In this document: positions 10,334 to 22,719 of the stretch, piece after piece
Layout: the number at the start of each line of letters is the position of its first letter
Numbering within the stretch: the first letter of the stretch is position 1
NCBI RefSeq assembly: GCF_029784155.1
Contig: NC_073692.1
Coordinates: 324,665,406 to 324,729,405 of the forward strand
DNA: 64,000 nt
Source of the DNA: Uranotaenia lowii
Taxonomy: Eukaryota > Arthropoda > Insecta > Diptera > Culicidae
Reading direction: 5' to 3'
The notes under the pieces: model-generated
The model's input: the letters and a program-made list of their open reading frames with translations, nothing else
Databases searched by the model: none
Told to the model about the DNA's origin: nothing
Made by a program: the position numbers and the translations under genes

Positions 10334-11157
10334 CACTGTTCTTTGACTGTTCCGTCTGTCGGCAGCTCCGAGGCTCGGGGTTCTAGCTGTTCAACGTATG
10401 CCCTTTTCACCTCTGGATTTTCCAACCGGCGGACGTCGTATCGACACCCGACTTTCTCCTCGCGCCGTTGGACACGCGCAACTCTCAGTCGTATCTCGCC
10501 AAGGACGAGGTGATTGTCAGATGCAATGTCTGCGCTTCGTTTGTTGCGGACATCAAGAAGGCTCCTTCTCCATTTTCGGCTGATGCAGATGTGGTCAATT
10601 TGATTTTCTGTTCGGCCATCTCGGGATACCCAAGTGACCTTATATGCTGGTCGATGGGGGAAGAGCGATCCACCAGTCATCATGTTGTTGTGGCCACAAA
10701 ATTCTACAAACAGCTCTCCGTTTTCGCTCATCTGTCCTAGGCCATGGCGCCCCATGATGCGCTCAAGGTCTTGATTGTCGGAGCCAATCTTCGCGTTGAA
10801 GTCACCCAAATGGATTTGAATGTCACCCTTCGGAATTCTCTCTACCACGCTGTTCAGTTGACTGTAAAACTGCTATTTCTCCTGCAAATCGGCAACGTCA
10901 GTTGGCGCATAACACTGGACCATTGTAAGGTTTCTAACCCGTGTTCTGAATCTGGCTACGATTATTCTTTCGTTTATCAGTTCCCATCTAATGAGGGCGG
11001 CGTAGGCCTGCGGGCTTAACAGGAAACCAACTCCTCGTTCCCGAGTAGCATGTTCTCCTCGTATGTCAGAGTAAAGCAGTACTTGCCCGGACTGTGTCTT
11101 GTGTTCTCCAGTGTTAGGCCAACGGACTTCGCTCAGTCCCAGAATTTCAAGCTTGAG
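10334..11157 (-). pseudogene. RTE apurinic-like endonuclease domain, 5'-truncated
   Basis: On the minus strand the sequence runs LGLSEVRWPNTGEHKTQ, then GERGVGF-like and MVQCYAPT blocks, then GDFNAKIGSDN, DHICISRKWR and SDNHLVLGEIR. These are conserved blocks of the endonuclease that nicks DNA for target-primed reverse transcription (the GDFN and SDH-type motifs, the latter here SDN). The start of the domain is missing at the 5' truncation point. A stop codon replaces a glutamine at about 10880. The 3' side ends at the LTR element, and the frame continues at 7510. Confidence 0.88.
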
Positions 11158-11169
11158 GCATAAGATGAA
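11158..11169. repeat. Target-site duplication of the RTE insertion (right copy)
   Basis: GCATAAGATGAA, identical to 2512-2523. Confidence 0.85.
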
Positions 11170-11262
11170 AATACCATAAAATATTTTTCTTCTTTTTTCG
11201 CTTAAATGAAGTGTTTATGCATCATTTTGCTTGGGAGGTCGCGTTATTATACCAGTAGGGGG

Positions 11263-11745
11263 AAGTGTTCCCTAATGCGCATATTTTAATATGCGCGTTC
11301 AGCCGACTGACGAAATTGATGATTGATCAACATATCTAAGCAGACCAGATTGAGGGTAAAATCTTTTTTTTCACATGGTATGAAATTTGTTTTATCGTTA
11401 TACAAAATCAAAAAAATTTAAATTTATACAAGTTTTTTGACCTGTTTGTTAAAACATATTTAAGTTTAATAATCGTGCGTTCAAAATCTATGAACGAAAA
11501 TGTTGATTATTTTTCTTTCCAATTCATCTGGAAAACAGAAATTCAACAAATAGAAGTTTTGGCAAAGTTATTTAGGATCAGATATTGTAATAAGAAATAA
11601 GTTTTGAATGCCCATATCATGCAGGTTAAATGCCTCTATAAAAAAAAATAGATTTACCTTATGAATTTTTTTTCCCATTAAATCTACGCTCTTTTAACAA
11701 TGGAACAATGAAAATAGAAGAGCTTACCCCTGATGTTATAAAATT
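11263..11745. mobile_element. Relic of a TA-GGGGAAGTG MITE family
   Basis: The left end reads TAGGGGGAAGTGTTCCCTAATGC and is followed by a 9-bp-arm palindrome (GCGCATATT / AATATGCGC, 11277-11296). Sequence through about 11630 resembles 28352-28720: both run through AGCAGA(C/T)..., an AT-rich body, then GTTTTGAATGCCCATATCA or GGGTTCTGAGTGCCCATATCA. The right end is not clear, so the end coordinate is approximate. Confidence 0.5.
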
Positions 11746-12800
11746 ATAATATCAAAAATATAAGGAGTGTATTCGAAAAAATGCAACATTTTGTTTTGTG
11801 AATAACTTTTGAATGCATAAATGGAAATTGAAGAAATTTTGAGTTAAGCTACCTAGTAATGTCATATGTACGTGCACAAAATTTGGTGTCAATCTGTCAA
11901 GTGGTTTTTGAGATAGTGTCCAATACTGAAGTTCATTAACAACATTTTTTGGGCAGGTTCGAGGAAAATTCAAGAAAGTTCCAGTGTGAGACCAAAAAAC
12001 AGCTGAAAATCAACTATTCGACAAAAGTTCTCATGGTTAATCATTTAAGAAGTCCTCGAAGACCCTTTTCGGCTTGATGTGTCTGATGTCAAATGATAAG
12101 AATTCGTTTCTAATTATCTTTCAATACTGAACGAAAAAAATTTAAAAGATTGTAATTGAAAATAAAACATAGATATTGTGTCTATCACCGCTCTCTGGAG
12201 CCACAAATCACTCCATAAAACGAGAAAGTAAGGTGCCAATAGACCACCCGGCAGTCAATTTCTCAGGATTGCCACGATAATTTGTCTTAATTAATAAGAC
12301 ATTGCCCTTCGGCTTAACCGGAAGCCTCCTGGACCATCATATCGGAATTGGAACGATTCCCCGGGGATATTGTGAAGCACTTGCGAGCCGGTTCCCGACT
12401 ACTGGCCGGAATGCTAAATGGGGAGGCTTATATGACCAATAACGGCGGGGATCAAGGTGACATCGCCCTCCATTAAATAGGAAGAACTGGATGCTTCGGC
12501 CTCTGGAAAGGGCTCCGTTTGCGGATGAAAATATCCGCACTATCCGCAACGGAGACAAACTTTCCAAAAGGCACACTTGATCTGTGTCGGTCGAACTAAT
12601 GACCATTTCTCATCCTTTCCCGGGGTTGTCCTTTTTCCAACGTCGTCGTTGAGCTCAGGTTGATTGTGGTCGATGCGTCTCCTCAAATGGTAGAGATGAT
12701 GGCGGTGGTGATGATGGCCACGATAACGACACTGATGACGATGACAATGACGATGTTATCAGGACCATTTAGCCAATTGAAAAACCTGGGGGGGATGAAT
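11746..12800. other. Non-coding DNA, GC-richer from about 12180
   Basis: The first part is AT-rich. From about 12180 to 12760 it is GC-richer and looks low-copy. A GAT/GAC-type imperfect trinucleotide run lies at about 12690-12755. The 89-codon frame on the minus strand (12337-12606) has no recognisable domain. I call no gene. Confidence 0.5.
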
Positions 12801-15153
12801 TTATGAATGAATGTGATAAGTGTTTCCAGATTGATTTTTTTTTAAATTGTTACCTACATTCTTTCGGTGCGAGTTTTAAAATTGTTCATTGTATATTTTA
12901 TTCTTAAATTTGGATCTAAATTTGATACATACAATCATTTAAAAATGTTTTTAACAGTATTAAGTAAAAGCTGTTCTGATTTTCCCAAAAATGGTATTCC
13001 ATTCCCTTTCCCTTTTCTATTCAAAGAGACAGCTACTCACTTTTGAGTATAAGTCTTCAACAAGTTTGTTTTGAAAATATCTACGAAAATATTGAACAAA
13101 TGATAGAGAAGTTTCCAAGTTTCACATAAGAGGTGATGAATTAGTTTTTTTTGTGGGCTCTTCAAATTTTAAGTTTGAAATCTGATACAAATATTACGGT
13201 CTATATATTCATTTATTTCTATCCTCGCAGCAATTTTTTTAGACAAAAAAAAACTCGTCTAAAAATCCTTTTTCCTCGATGATTGATTTTTCCATCGGTG
13301 TGTGGTAGGAATAGTTCGAAAACAAATTCCCAATACACAGCTCGCACCTTTTTCTCGGTTCCGAAGAAGTTGTTCTATTATCATCTCATTTGGGAAAAGA
13401 ATAACACATTTGTACAATCAGGGCCAATCCAAACACCTGAAGATAATATCAAAACAAAAATATTTTCTCGGTCCTGATTGAAAACTGCACCTGACGCCGC
13501 TCCCAGCCATACATATAGGACGTAGCTAGGTGAATGTTTGTTGTACCTTGGGCCTGGGTTTGCCTTAAAAAACACCACATCGCATCGCTTCGTGCGTATA
13601 CTTTCCTACGTTTTGGTTGGTGTTTCTGTATGTTTGCTTTCCCTTCCTCGAAACGAAAGAAGCAAGAATCTAGAGCAGCTCCCCGAACTGGTCTGAAAAT
13701 ATATTCCCATACGAAACACGGAATGCTCCTTTGAACCCGCCACGTTTGCTAAGAGGGCCACGCGAGTTTTCGCTGAAGAGGCTGGCTCTTCCACATAAGA
13801 AGCTTTCGCTGAAGTGCGTCGGTATTTTGCAAATTTTTCCCTACACATCCCTATCGCCAACATCCGGCCAAGTGGCGTCATCGTTTGCCCCAATCAACGA
13901 AAAAGTAGCAGCAGCGTGTTGTCGATTTGACGTCACATGTGTGAGGCACCCATCGGCTTCTGGTAAGAAGAAGGAAGATCACAGCCTCAAGAATGCCAGC
14001 GTTATCGTGTCTGTGATTCCTTCCGCAGTTATTTTTCCTTTATGCTACTAAAATTGCTATATTGGGAACGACCTCCCCTGACAGCTCCTTCAAACATTTT
14101 CCCCATTCCTCGGGAAGTCCGTTAACCACGTTGATGGCACAGCTCATTTTCTGAAGCACCAAAAGAGGAAGATTCGTATCGCATATCAACTTATCTCAGG
14201 CGATTGCGATTGTGCTTAGAACGTGCTTCAGATCTATCGCCTCAATACTTCCGGTGAAAAATACAGCTGACGCTTTCCGGTCCGAGTTTGAACCCTCTGG
14301 TGGGTGAGATATCTACATTGAGTGATGGTAATGGACTACACTTCTGTTCAATCGATTTATATTTTCTGGGATACTGTCAAAAAGTTTTTGTCTGTTTTGG
14401 TAAGTGTAGGATACAGATGAACAATAACAGAAATGAATAGTATGAGATAATGATTAAACATTTTTATCGATAAAAACATGGAAATGAATGGTTCTAGTTG
14501 AGTGTGTAAAAGGTTTTTTTTAGAAACGATTAAAATAAAGAAGGAGAGGAAAAAATACAAATATTCGTGAAGCATCAGTTGATTAACGAATTTAGGCAGT
14601 AACGGACGTTTCTAAGTGTTTGTTCGGAAGATGCCTGGAAGGATCCGACAGAAAGAAGGTAACTTAACTTTATTTTGCTTTACAATGCGTTTTGATGTGC
14701 TTCTGTATGATTTTCTTTGTAAATTGACAAAGCTCATGTGTTTGAAACATGGTTTAAGTTTTTCCTCGGAAAAATCTTACCTCATGTATTTAAAAAAAAA
14801 ATAAATTTTGAATTTGCGAACAATTAATTGAATTGATTTGAAGTTTAAATAATGGTAAAATAGAAGTTTTGGGAAAAATTCTTTAGACTTCCAGCTCAAA
14901 TTGTCAGATAAGAAAAAAATCTCATGGTACAACTTTTAACCTCTATGAACTGGGACACTGGTTCAGTGAAAATTTTTGTATTGTTTGTTTGTGCCTTTAG
15001 AAACTAACATCAAGAGTTATTTCAACATGTTTTTTTTCCTTTCCGAAGAAGTAATCCGTTAGAATTTTAATAGTAAATTTTATTGCCGTGCTTATGATGT
15101 TGTTGTACGTTTATTTAAAGAGGGTTTTAGCCTTAAATTTTTGCCGTGCTTTA
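12801..15153. other. Low-copy non-coding DNA
   Basis: Overlapping short frames on both strands at 13530-14050 lack domain motifs. A short ATG-containing stretch at 14631-14659 is followed by GTAACTT and could be a tiny exon, but nothing else supports it. No RNA gene is seen. Confidence 0.45.
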
Positions 15154-15161
15154 CTTTTAAA

Positions 15162-17666
15162 CAGTGGTTTTCAATGTGGACCCAACCGCCCCCTTGGATG
15201 CGTTGAGAGATTTCAGGAGGGCGGTGAGTTCAACTTTGAAATTCGGGGGGCTTACATGAAATCGTAATGTGAATGTTAATCCCCATCGAATATTGAGACT
15301 TTTTCAATAACCATCTTAAACAAATTGGTATTGAGTAATTTTCTATCATTCATTTACTTTGCCCAAAAAACGTTGAATCGGATAGCAGTTTAGTCAATTC
15401 GTGAATATATCTCCAAAAAGTTGCGAATATGGTAATTCGACATTTAAGGTTTGAGGGAACCGATTTACGATAAACGGGCGGTCCTTGACAATCTATCCGA
15501 TCTCTCCTTTTCTTCCTTTGATAGGTTCGTAAAAATAAAATCTCTCCTATAGAGCTGAAGCGTGAAACATATCAACTGATGAGTTGGCATCGTGGAAAGA
15601 TATCGAACAGCTCGAAGGACTGGAGTTCAAATCTCGGTCGGGGAATTTTGTTTTCGTTTTACTCAAATTATTTAAAATCTTTTGTTTTGATTTTTGTGGG
15701 AAAATCGAATCGTTGAAATCTATCGCCACCACTTATGCTGTTTTAGTAAGTTTAATAGGAGAAAAGTTCATGTTCATGTTCATGTTCCTAATACGAGCCA
15801 CTCGTGTTTTCAAGAAACTGTAACATTTTAAGCCTCTGAAATACTACCAATTTGTTTTTAATGCTCTGATTTGCCATGGCAAGTATGATTTTTTCCTCAA
15901 AATGTCCCTGATTAGTGACAATTTCACAATTTAGTGTTTTCTTCATCTCGATGTATATTTCAAGACACTTACAATAAGGCGTCATTTAGCGAAGAAAAAT
16001 GAATAAGAAAATATTTTATGATACATCGGTAGAGAATTATCTAAATTATGATTTGATGTTAAAAAACCACACTAAACCCGCTAAAATATGCTTTTTAATG
16101 GTATGTTTTATCACGGCTCTTGCACTCGCTATGACGCGCCACTCATAAAATGCTGAAAATAGCATTATTTTTCAAAACGACCAATTTTCATTAAAAGTGA
16201 ACAAAAAGTGTAAAAACCACATTTCAGGAAAAGTTCAGCCCAAATAAATCCACTTTGATTATTTTATAAATTTCATTCAGTCCATTTTGATTTTTTTGAT
16301 TTTTCCAGTCAAAAAGTCTTCTAGTATTGGCGTGATTTAGGTCTTCATAGGCTGTTTTCGGGTGTGTTCGGCTCTATGGCGCTTATTGAATACACACCGG
16401 CGCGAATTAGCAACACAGTTTAGTTCTGTGGCTTTTGATAAAATTTAAAAAATTAAGTTTTTGAAGCTGTTAAGTGATTATTAATAATGAAAAATTATTG
16501 GCACTTGTAGAAAACACTTTTCTTTAACGAATTCACTCATTTTATACTCGAAATGTTCACGAAACACATGGCAAATTGATGATTCGCTTAGATTCGCTTA
16601 GATATAGCGTGTTCCCCTACAATCTATTCATCTGATATATTTGTTGGATTAATTCTGTTGTTGATGCGATATACCTTCTTAAAATGTTTGCTAGGGCGTT
16701 GGAAGGGCTCAGGGGGGCGGTGGGATCTTATTAACATTCGAATTTTCTAAAATTATTAAATAACGTAGATTTGAAATCACAACATTGTATCACTGAGTTT
16801 ATCATCAAATTAATGCCAGGTTTAAGACAAAAGTATCTATGATTTCACAGAGCTGTAAAACTTGTTCATGTATCACAATCGTTTACATTTATTAAATAGT
16901 CACACATTCTATGTACGCTCTTTAAATTGATCTGGTTTTGTAAGACGATTTTGAGTTAAAATATTAATTTTGAATGACAAAATCTTTCAACTTAATTGAC
17001 TCAAAAAAAAATTTGAGCTTAAAAAACATTTGAAACTTATCTTTAAAAAACTATCATCTGGGATCCAGCCATAAATTTTTTGGAAAGAAAAAATTAAAGA
17101 ATTCTGACTTCTTACTTAAGAGAACAGATATTTTAGGTTCTGATTTGTTCATCTTTATTTCAATCAATTTAAAAATTTAATTCTGGAATTAATAATATTG
17201 TTTTCAATAACATTGCAGGGATATATGTATTTATTGGAATATATTTTAAAGCTTTAGGCCCGTGAATTCTGTTTAACTTTGAACCATATTCAAATTATAA
17301 GTTAAGGTTTCAAAAATATTTTGTTTGATATCAAGAAATAATACTACTTTTCACAGAATTGACAGTTAATAATTTGTATTCAATAATGGCAAACAAAGAA
17401 TTTTGTTTGAAAATTTAAGATATTTGTTTTGTTTTCATATCAAACCAATTATTTTTCAAATTTTAGTATTTGTTATTTATATTTTTAAAGTTTTGCAGTG
17501 TTCAATATAGTTTTTAACCAATAAAAATTTGAATGAATTAAACGTTTTCCTTTCTAACAACATAACACCAAAAGCTCATGGATTCTTAACGGTCCAGATC
17601 ATCATTTTGTTTTTTAAGATTTTCTTAAAAAAGAGGCGGTGAGTGAAAAAAAATTCAAAACCACTG
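15162..17666. mobile_element. hAT-like non-autonomous element
   Basis: The left end CAGTGGTTTTCAA and right end TTCAAAACCACTG form a terminal inverted repeat that closely matches the canonical hAT terminus (CAGTGGTTCTCAA type). The flanking 8-mers CTTTTAAA (15154-15161) and GTTTAAAA (17667-17674) agree at 6 of 8 positions, as expected for an old duplication. The 2.5-kb interior is AT-rich with no transposase frame. A GGGGGGCGGTGGGATC block at about 16715 resembles the GGAGGGCGGTGAG block just inside the left end, suggesting internal duplication or a second copy. Confidence 0.68.
15555..15790 (+). mobile_element. Possible tRNA-derived SINE
   Basis: A-box-like GGCATCGTGG near 15584 and B-box-like AGTTCAAATCTCGG near 15624 have the spacing of a pol III promoter. 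The segment ends in a GTTCAT repeat at about 15768-15788, a plausible SINE tail. No target duplication was found, and it lies inside the hAT-like element. Confidence 0.35.
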
Positions 17667-17674
17667 GTTTAAAA

Positions 17675-19230
<1,556 letters not shown>

Positions 19231-19238
19231 GTTTCAAT
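19231..19238. repeat. 8-bp target duplication of hAT-like element (left)
   Basis: GTTTCAAT here and at 22712-22719, a perfect match outside the two termini. Confidence 0.88.
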
Positions 19239-20674
19239 CAGTGCTCGAAACAGTTACCTTCATTGACAGAAAACGGGTTGAATGTGAGAGAAAAAACTCT
19301 CTCTTTCATCTTCCTCGGCAGTCGATGAAATAATCTCCGTTTGGAGAGAGTGAGCTTCTTGTTGACTGTGAATGTCTTTTCTTTTGTTTCACCATTCGTT
19401 TCACACTCATTCGTTCCACAAAGTCGTGACAGGATCAAACGTTCAAAAATCATTCAATTGGATCCTCTTTGAATGTGAGAGCCAATCATATTCGCCTGTG
19501 CTACTTTGCATGTACCGAAAAAGTGATCAAAATTAATAGCGGCTAAACGGTAAACAATAGACACTTGATGTCTTCGAGACAATTTATCTACGCAACAAAA
19601 ACTTTCGTCTTCTATTGAAAAACATCTTAAAAATTCATCTAGAAGGGAAAAATGCCTATTTTCAATCAACTTATAGAGTTCGGCTAAGTTCGTACATTTG
19701 TATTAATGGATTCACTTTTTAAAGTTTTTAGATTTCAGACGATGTAGGCGCACAAAACATTTATTTTCATTAGTTGAATTGCAAACTGAGGCGTTTTCAC
19801 CTAGAAAAAGTCAATAAATGAATGATAAATCACAACAACAGAAATAACTTAATAGTGATTGAATGTATACAAATAAACAAATGGAATCTAATGTTTCGTT
19901 TTTACATCATTGAAAAGTTGATAACTTGAATAATTGAATCAAATAATAAAAAATACTCTTGAAGTAATAATTAGGGGCGTTGAATTGGTATAAATTCTTC
20001 TTGTCTCTATAATGTTCAACAAAGTTGGGCGTTTTAGCAATTTGAACATTTTTTATCTTTACACTGATTTTCTGAAACTTATTCAAAAAATAAATTATTT
20101 AACCCTCTAGTGTTAAACCCGCCTGACGGGCTCTATTGAAATCGCCATAAAACCATTTTTTGACTACAATGATTTTTATTTACTTTTTTTGCAGAATCTT
20201 TCGAAATATGGTAAGCTAACAAACCATACTAATGCAGATGGTTTGATAAGCTGTTGTCAAAAACAACAGCTAAGAAAAGTTTAAAAATATAAGAAAACTA
20301 AAAATTGACATAATTTTCGAAAAATGATCAATTTGGTAGCCTCAGAAATCCTTGGTCGATGAGTTTTACGATCTAAAAAAATATTGGCAGTAAGGTTAAA
20401 AAGTTACCGCCATTCTGGATTGATTTTTTTAGAAGACAAATTCCTAAGTAAGGTAGGAGAGATGAAACAGTTAGGTAGGAGAGATGAATCCCGCTTGAAG
20501 GTGGGGTTGGAAAAGTATGACAACAATTCGAAAAATATGTACAACATTTACTTTTAGTATAAGTTGAAATATCTCAGTTATTTGAGAAAAAATTTCAACA
20601 AAACCTACTTAAAAATATAACTATTGGTCAGGGTTTATATATTTCTAAATTCAGGAGAAATTGGTTGAAGTTTA

Positions 20675-20702
20675 TAGTCTGCTTCATTTAATATTGGAAC
20701 AC
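20675..20702. repeat. Mariner terminal inverted repeat (left)
   Basis: TAGTCTGCTTCATTTAATAT and the following bases mirror 21938-21965. A TA target duplication precedes it. Confidence 0.9.
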
Positions 20703-20804
20703 AAACAATTGCGTGTAGTTCAGTCATTTATTAACGAATTCATAATTTGTTTTTCATACAAATGTAGCATTTTCTTTACTCTTTCATAAAAAAAATTGAA
20801 AAAA

Positions 20805-21803
20805 TTATTCATTGCTGTTTCGAAGAAATTCTCGTACTTTTCCCGTAATACGGCACGTTAGGCGGCGCACACTCTTTCCGTCCACCGTTTTGGCGATTTG
20901 ATTCCACCAGTTCTTCATTTGAGTCATGTTCCTAACAAGTTTTCCCTTTGCGCTTCGTGATTGCCAGTATTTCTCTATCGGCCGGAACTGGGGGCAGTTT
21001 GGGGGGTTGAGGTCCTTCGGTATTACGCTGACCCCGTTCGTTGCGTACCATTCCATAACCGTTTTGCTGTAATGGCAGCTTGCGAGGTCCGGCCAAAACA
21101 TTACTGGACGGTCGTGGGCACGAATAAACGGCAGAATCCGTTTCTGTAGGCACTCTTTTCTGTAGACTTCTGATGTCATTGTCTTGTCAGTGAGAAAGAC
21201 TTTGGTTTTCTGTCCACAACTGCATATCCCCTGCCAAATCATGTACTTGCGGGCGAATTTATCCGCAAACACGAACTTAAATTTTGCAGGTACATTTCCC
21301 CGAGCCGTCGCAAAATAAAATTTTTGACCTGGGATTTGCCCAAAGTCCGCCTTCACGTAGGTCTCATCGTCCATCAGAATACATCCGTCGAACTTGGTCA
21401 GCACTTGGTCGTACAGCTTTCGAGCACGGATTCTGGCCACATTGTTCTGCTTCAGCGTCCGATTTGGCTGTTTGCTGGCTCGGAATGACCTTATTCCTTC
21501 CCGGAGACAAATTCGTCGCACCGTACTGTGAGCGGCCTGGAACTTATTGGCCAAATCGCGGTCTGAAAGATTGGGATTCCTCTTGACGGCCTTGATGACT
21601 TTCCCACGCAGTTTCCGGTCGACAGTTCCACTCCGACGCTTCGAATGCGGCTTCCGAGCCGTCGTCAATGTTTCCTTGTACTGCTTGATAACACGCCATA
21701 CGGTATTTCTGGGCATTTTAAGCTGTTTAGCTAGCTTCGATGCCGACAACAATGGATTTTCAAGAAAACTGTGCACAATTTGATCTCTCCGTTCGGCTTC
21801 CAT
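20805..21803 (-). CDS. Tc1/mariner transposase, DD37E subfamily
   Basis: This is a 332-residue uninterrupted protein that would bind the element's terminal repeats and catalyse cut-and-paste insertion at TA. The N-terminal ~110 residues hold two helix-turn-helix units (around residues 15-42, with LAKQLKMPRNTVWRVIKQY, and around 78-105, with LSDRDLANKF and STVRRICL). The catalytic domain shows D146 in LMDDETYVK, D239 in FWPDLASCH and E277 in FRPIEKYW. The last two are separated by 37 residues, which defines DD37E, a group reported from mosquitoes. The length is within the usual 330-350. The start ATG opens shortly inside the right-hand terminal repeat, as is normal. No stop or frameshift was seen. 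Activity is inferred, not shown. Confidence 0.95.
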   Translation of the reverse strand: MEAERRDQIVHSFLENPLLSASKLAKQLKMPRNTVWRVIKQYKETLTTARKPHSKRRSGTVDRKLRGKVIKAVKRNPNLSDRDLANKFQAAHSTVRRICLREGIRSFRASKQPNRTLKQNNVARIRARKLYDQVLTKFDGCILMDDETYVKADFGQIPGQKFYFATARGNVPAKFKFVFADKFARKYMIWQGICSCGQKTKVFLTDKTMTSEVYRKECLQKRILPFIRAHDRPVMFWPDLASCHYSKTVMEWYATNGVSVIPKDLNPPNCPQFRPIEKYWQSRSAKGKLVRNMTQMKNWWNQIAKTVDGKSVRRLTCRITGKVREFLRNSNE

Positions 21804-21937
21804 GGCGGTTGTTTACAAAATGCTATCGTTTGGTGTTATGACATAAATACATGGTGAAAGGTAATGAATTTCCCGACACGTGGGTGAAAAAATTTTCCAA
21901 ATCCGTCCACTAGGAGCGCCACAATGAGCAAAAGAAT

Positions 21938-21965
21938 TTGTTCCAATATTAAATGAAGCAGACTT
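21938..21965. repeat. Mariner terminal inverted repeat (right)
   Basis: This is the reverse complement of 20675-20702 with two differences at the extremes, followed by TA. Confidence 0.9.
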
Positions 21966-22719
21966 TATAGAACCTACAATCGAAAAAGTACTGAAAGTGA
22001 ATTTCTTTAGCTCCTATGCAATTGTCAGAATTTCTGTCTCATCTCAAAAGTTTTTCGTAGAATAAACTTTGTTTGTAATCATAAAACCAGACTTTTGTGA
22101 ATTTTTCAGCAAAAAAAAATTGGGTCCTAGAGCATTAACAAATACTGAAAAATTCTCATTTTATTTTTTAAATTGCTTATAACTTTTTCTGTTTTTTCAT
22201 TCAATTTCTGTGATGTCCTTGATAATTTTTTTAATTACACGATCTACAGATCTTTTAAATAAATCAGGTGTATACAAGAAGTATTTTTTTAAATTTTTTT
22301 TATCTCTCTTCTATGTGAACCAATCATTTATTTTTAAATAGAATATGAAAGATCTTGTTGCATAAATAAATTCCCTCAAAGACATCAAGTTTCTATCGTT
22401 TACCGTTTAGCCGCTATTAATTTGAACGCTTTGCGCCGGGAACAACGCGTACGTTCAAGTTTTCTCAAACGGATTCCATTCATTCAAAATCGAAATGACT
22501 GAATTTGCATCCAAGCTCACAGTCATGTTCTCGAAGTGACTGTGACCGTAGGCTAAAACGAATGGGAAGATGAGCGAAAGAAAATTGTAAACGCTGTCAG
22601 TCAGAGAGAGCTTTTTGAGTGAGAGAAGGCAATGAAGGAAACGAAAACGGAAGACTCTGAATGGAGAGAAATTTCACATTCACGCAAGGCTGTCGATAGT
22701 TTTAAGCTCTGGTTTCAAT

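Larger units (their letters stand above)
2524..11157 (-). mobile_element. RTE-clade non-LTR retrotransposon, 5'-truncated, with three nested insertions
   Basis: Read on the minus strand, endonuclease sequence (11157-10334) is followed by a linker (7510-7386), the N-terminal half of reverse transcriptase (5014-4130), and the C-terminal half plus tail (3533-2524). The 3' end carries AAGTAAGTAAG, the short tetranucleotide tail typical of RTE elements, rather than poly(A). The 5' end stops inside the endonuclease domain, as expected from incomplete reverse transcription. A 12-bp duplication flanks the whole block. Removing the insertions at 3542-4121, 5015-7383 and 7516-10328 leaves roughly 2.9 kb, close to the ~3.2 kb usual for the clade. 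Several stop codons and at least one frameshift show that this copy is dead. Confidence 0.9.
20675..21965 (-). mobile_element. Complete Tc1/mariner-superfamily element, DD37E type
   Basis: TA dinucleotides flank 28-bp terminal inverted repeats beginning (T/A)AGTCTGCTTCATTTAA and matching at 26 of 28 positions. The 1291-bp length is typical. One intact transposase gene fills the interior on the minus strand. It is inserted in the interior of the hAT-like element, so it arrived later. With matching ends and an open gene it may still be mobile. Confidence 0.93.
19239..22711. mobile_element. hAT-like element with long subterminal inverted repeats, hosting a mariner
   Basis: The termini CAGTGCTCGAAAC and GTTTTAAGCTCTG (reverse complement CAGAGCTTAAAAC) are hAT-like, with a perfect 8-bp duplication. 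Inverted similarity continues for about 380 bp: a block containing AGCGGCTAAACGGTAAAC at about 19540 matches GTTTACCGTTTAGCCGCT at about 22400. Without the mariner at 20675-21965 the element is about 2.2 kb. Interior frames are short, and the ones in the arms mirror each other, so it is non-autonomous. Near-duplicate GTAGGAGAGATGAA blocks sit at about 20453-20487. Confidence 0.85.

Noticed and set aside
14616..14664. ATG followed by a possible splice donor (AAG-GTAACTT)
   Set aside because: It is only about ten codons, with no supporting exon, domain or promoter. It could be real, but nothing in the sequence decides it.
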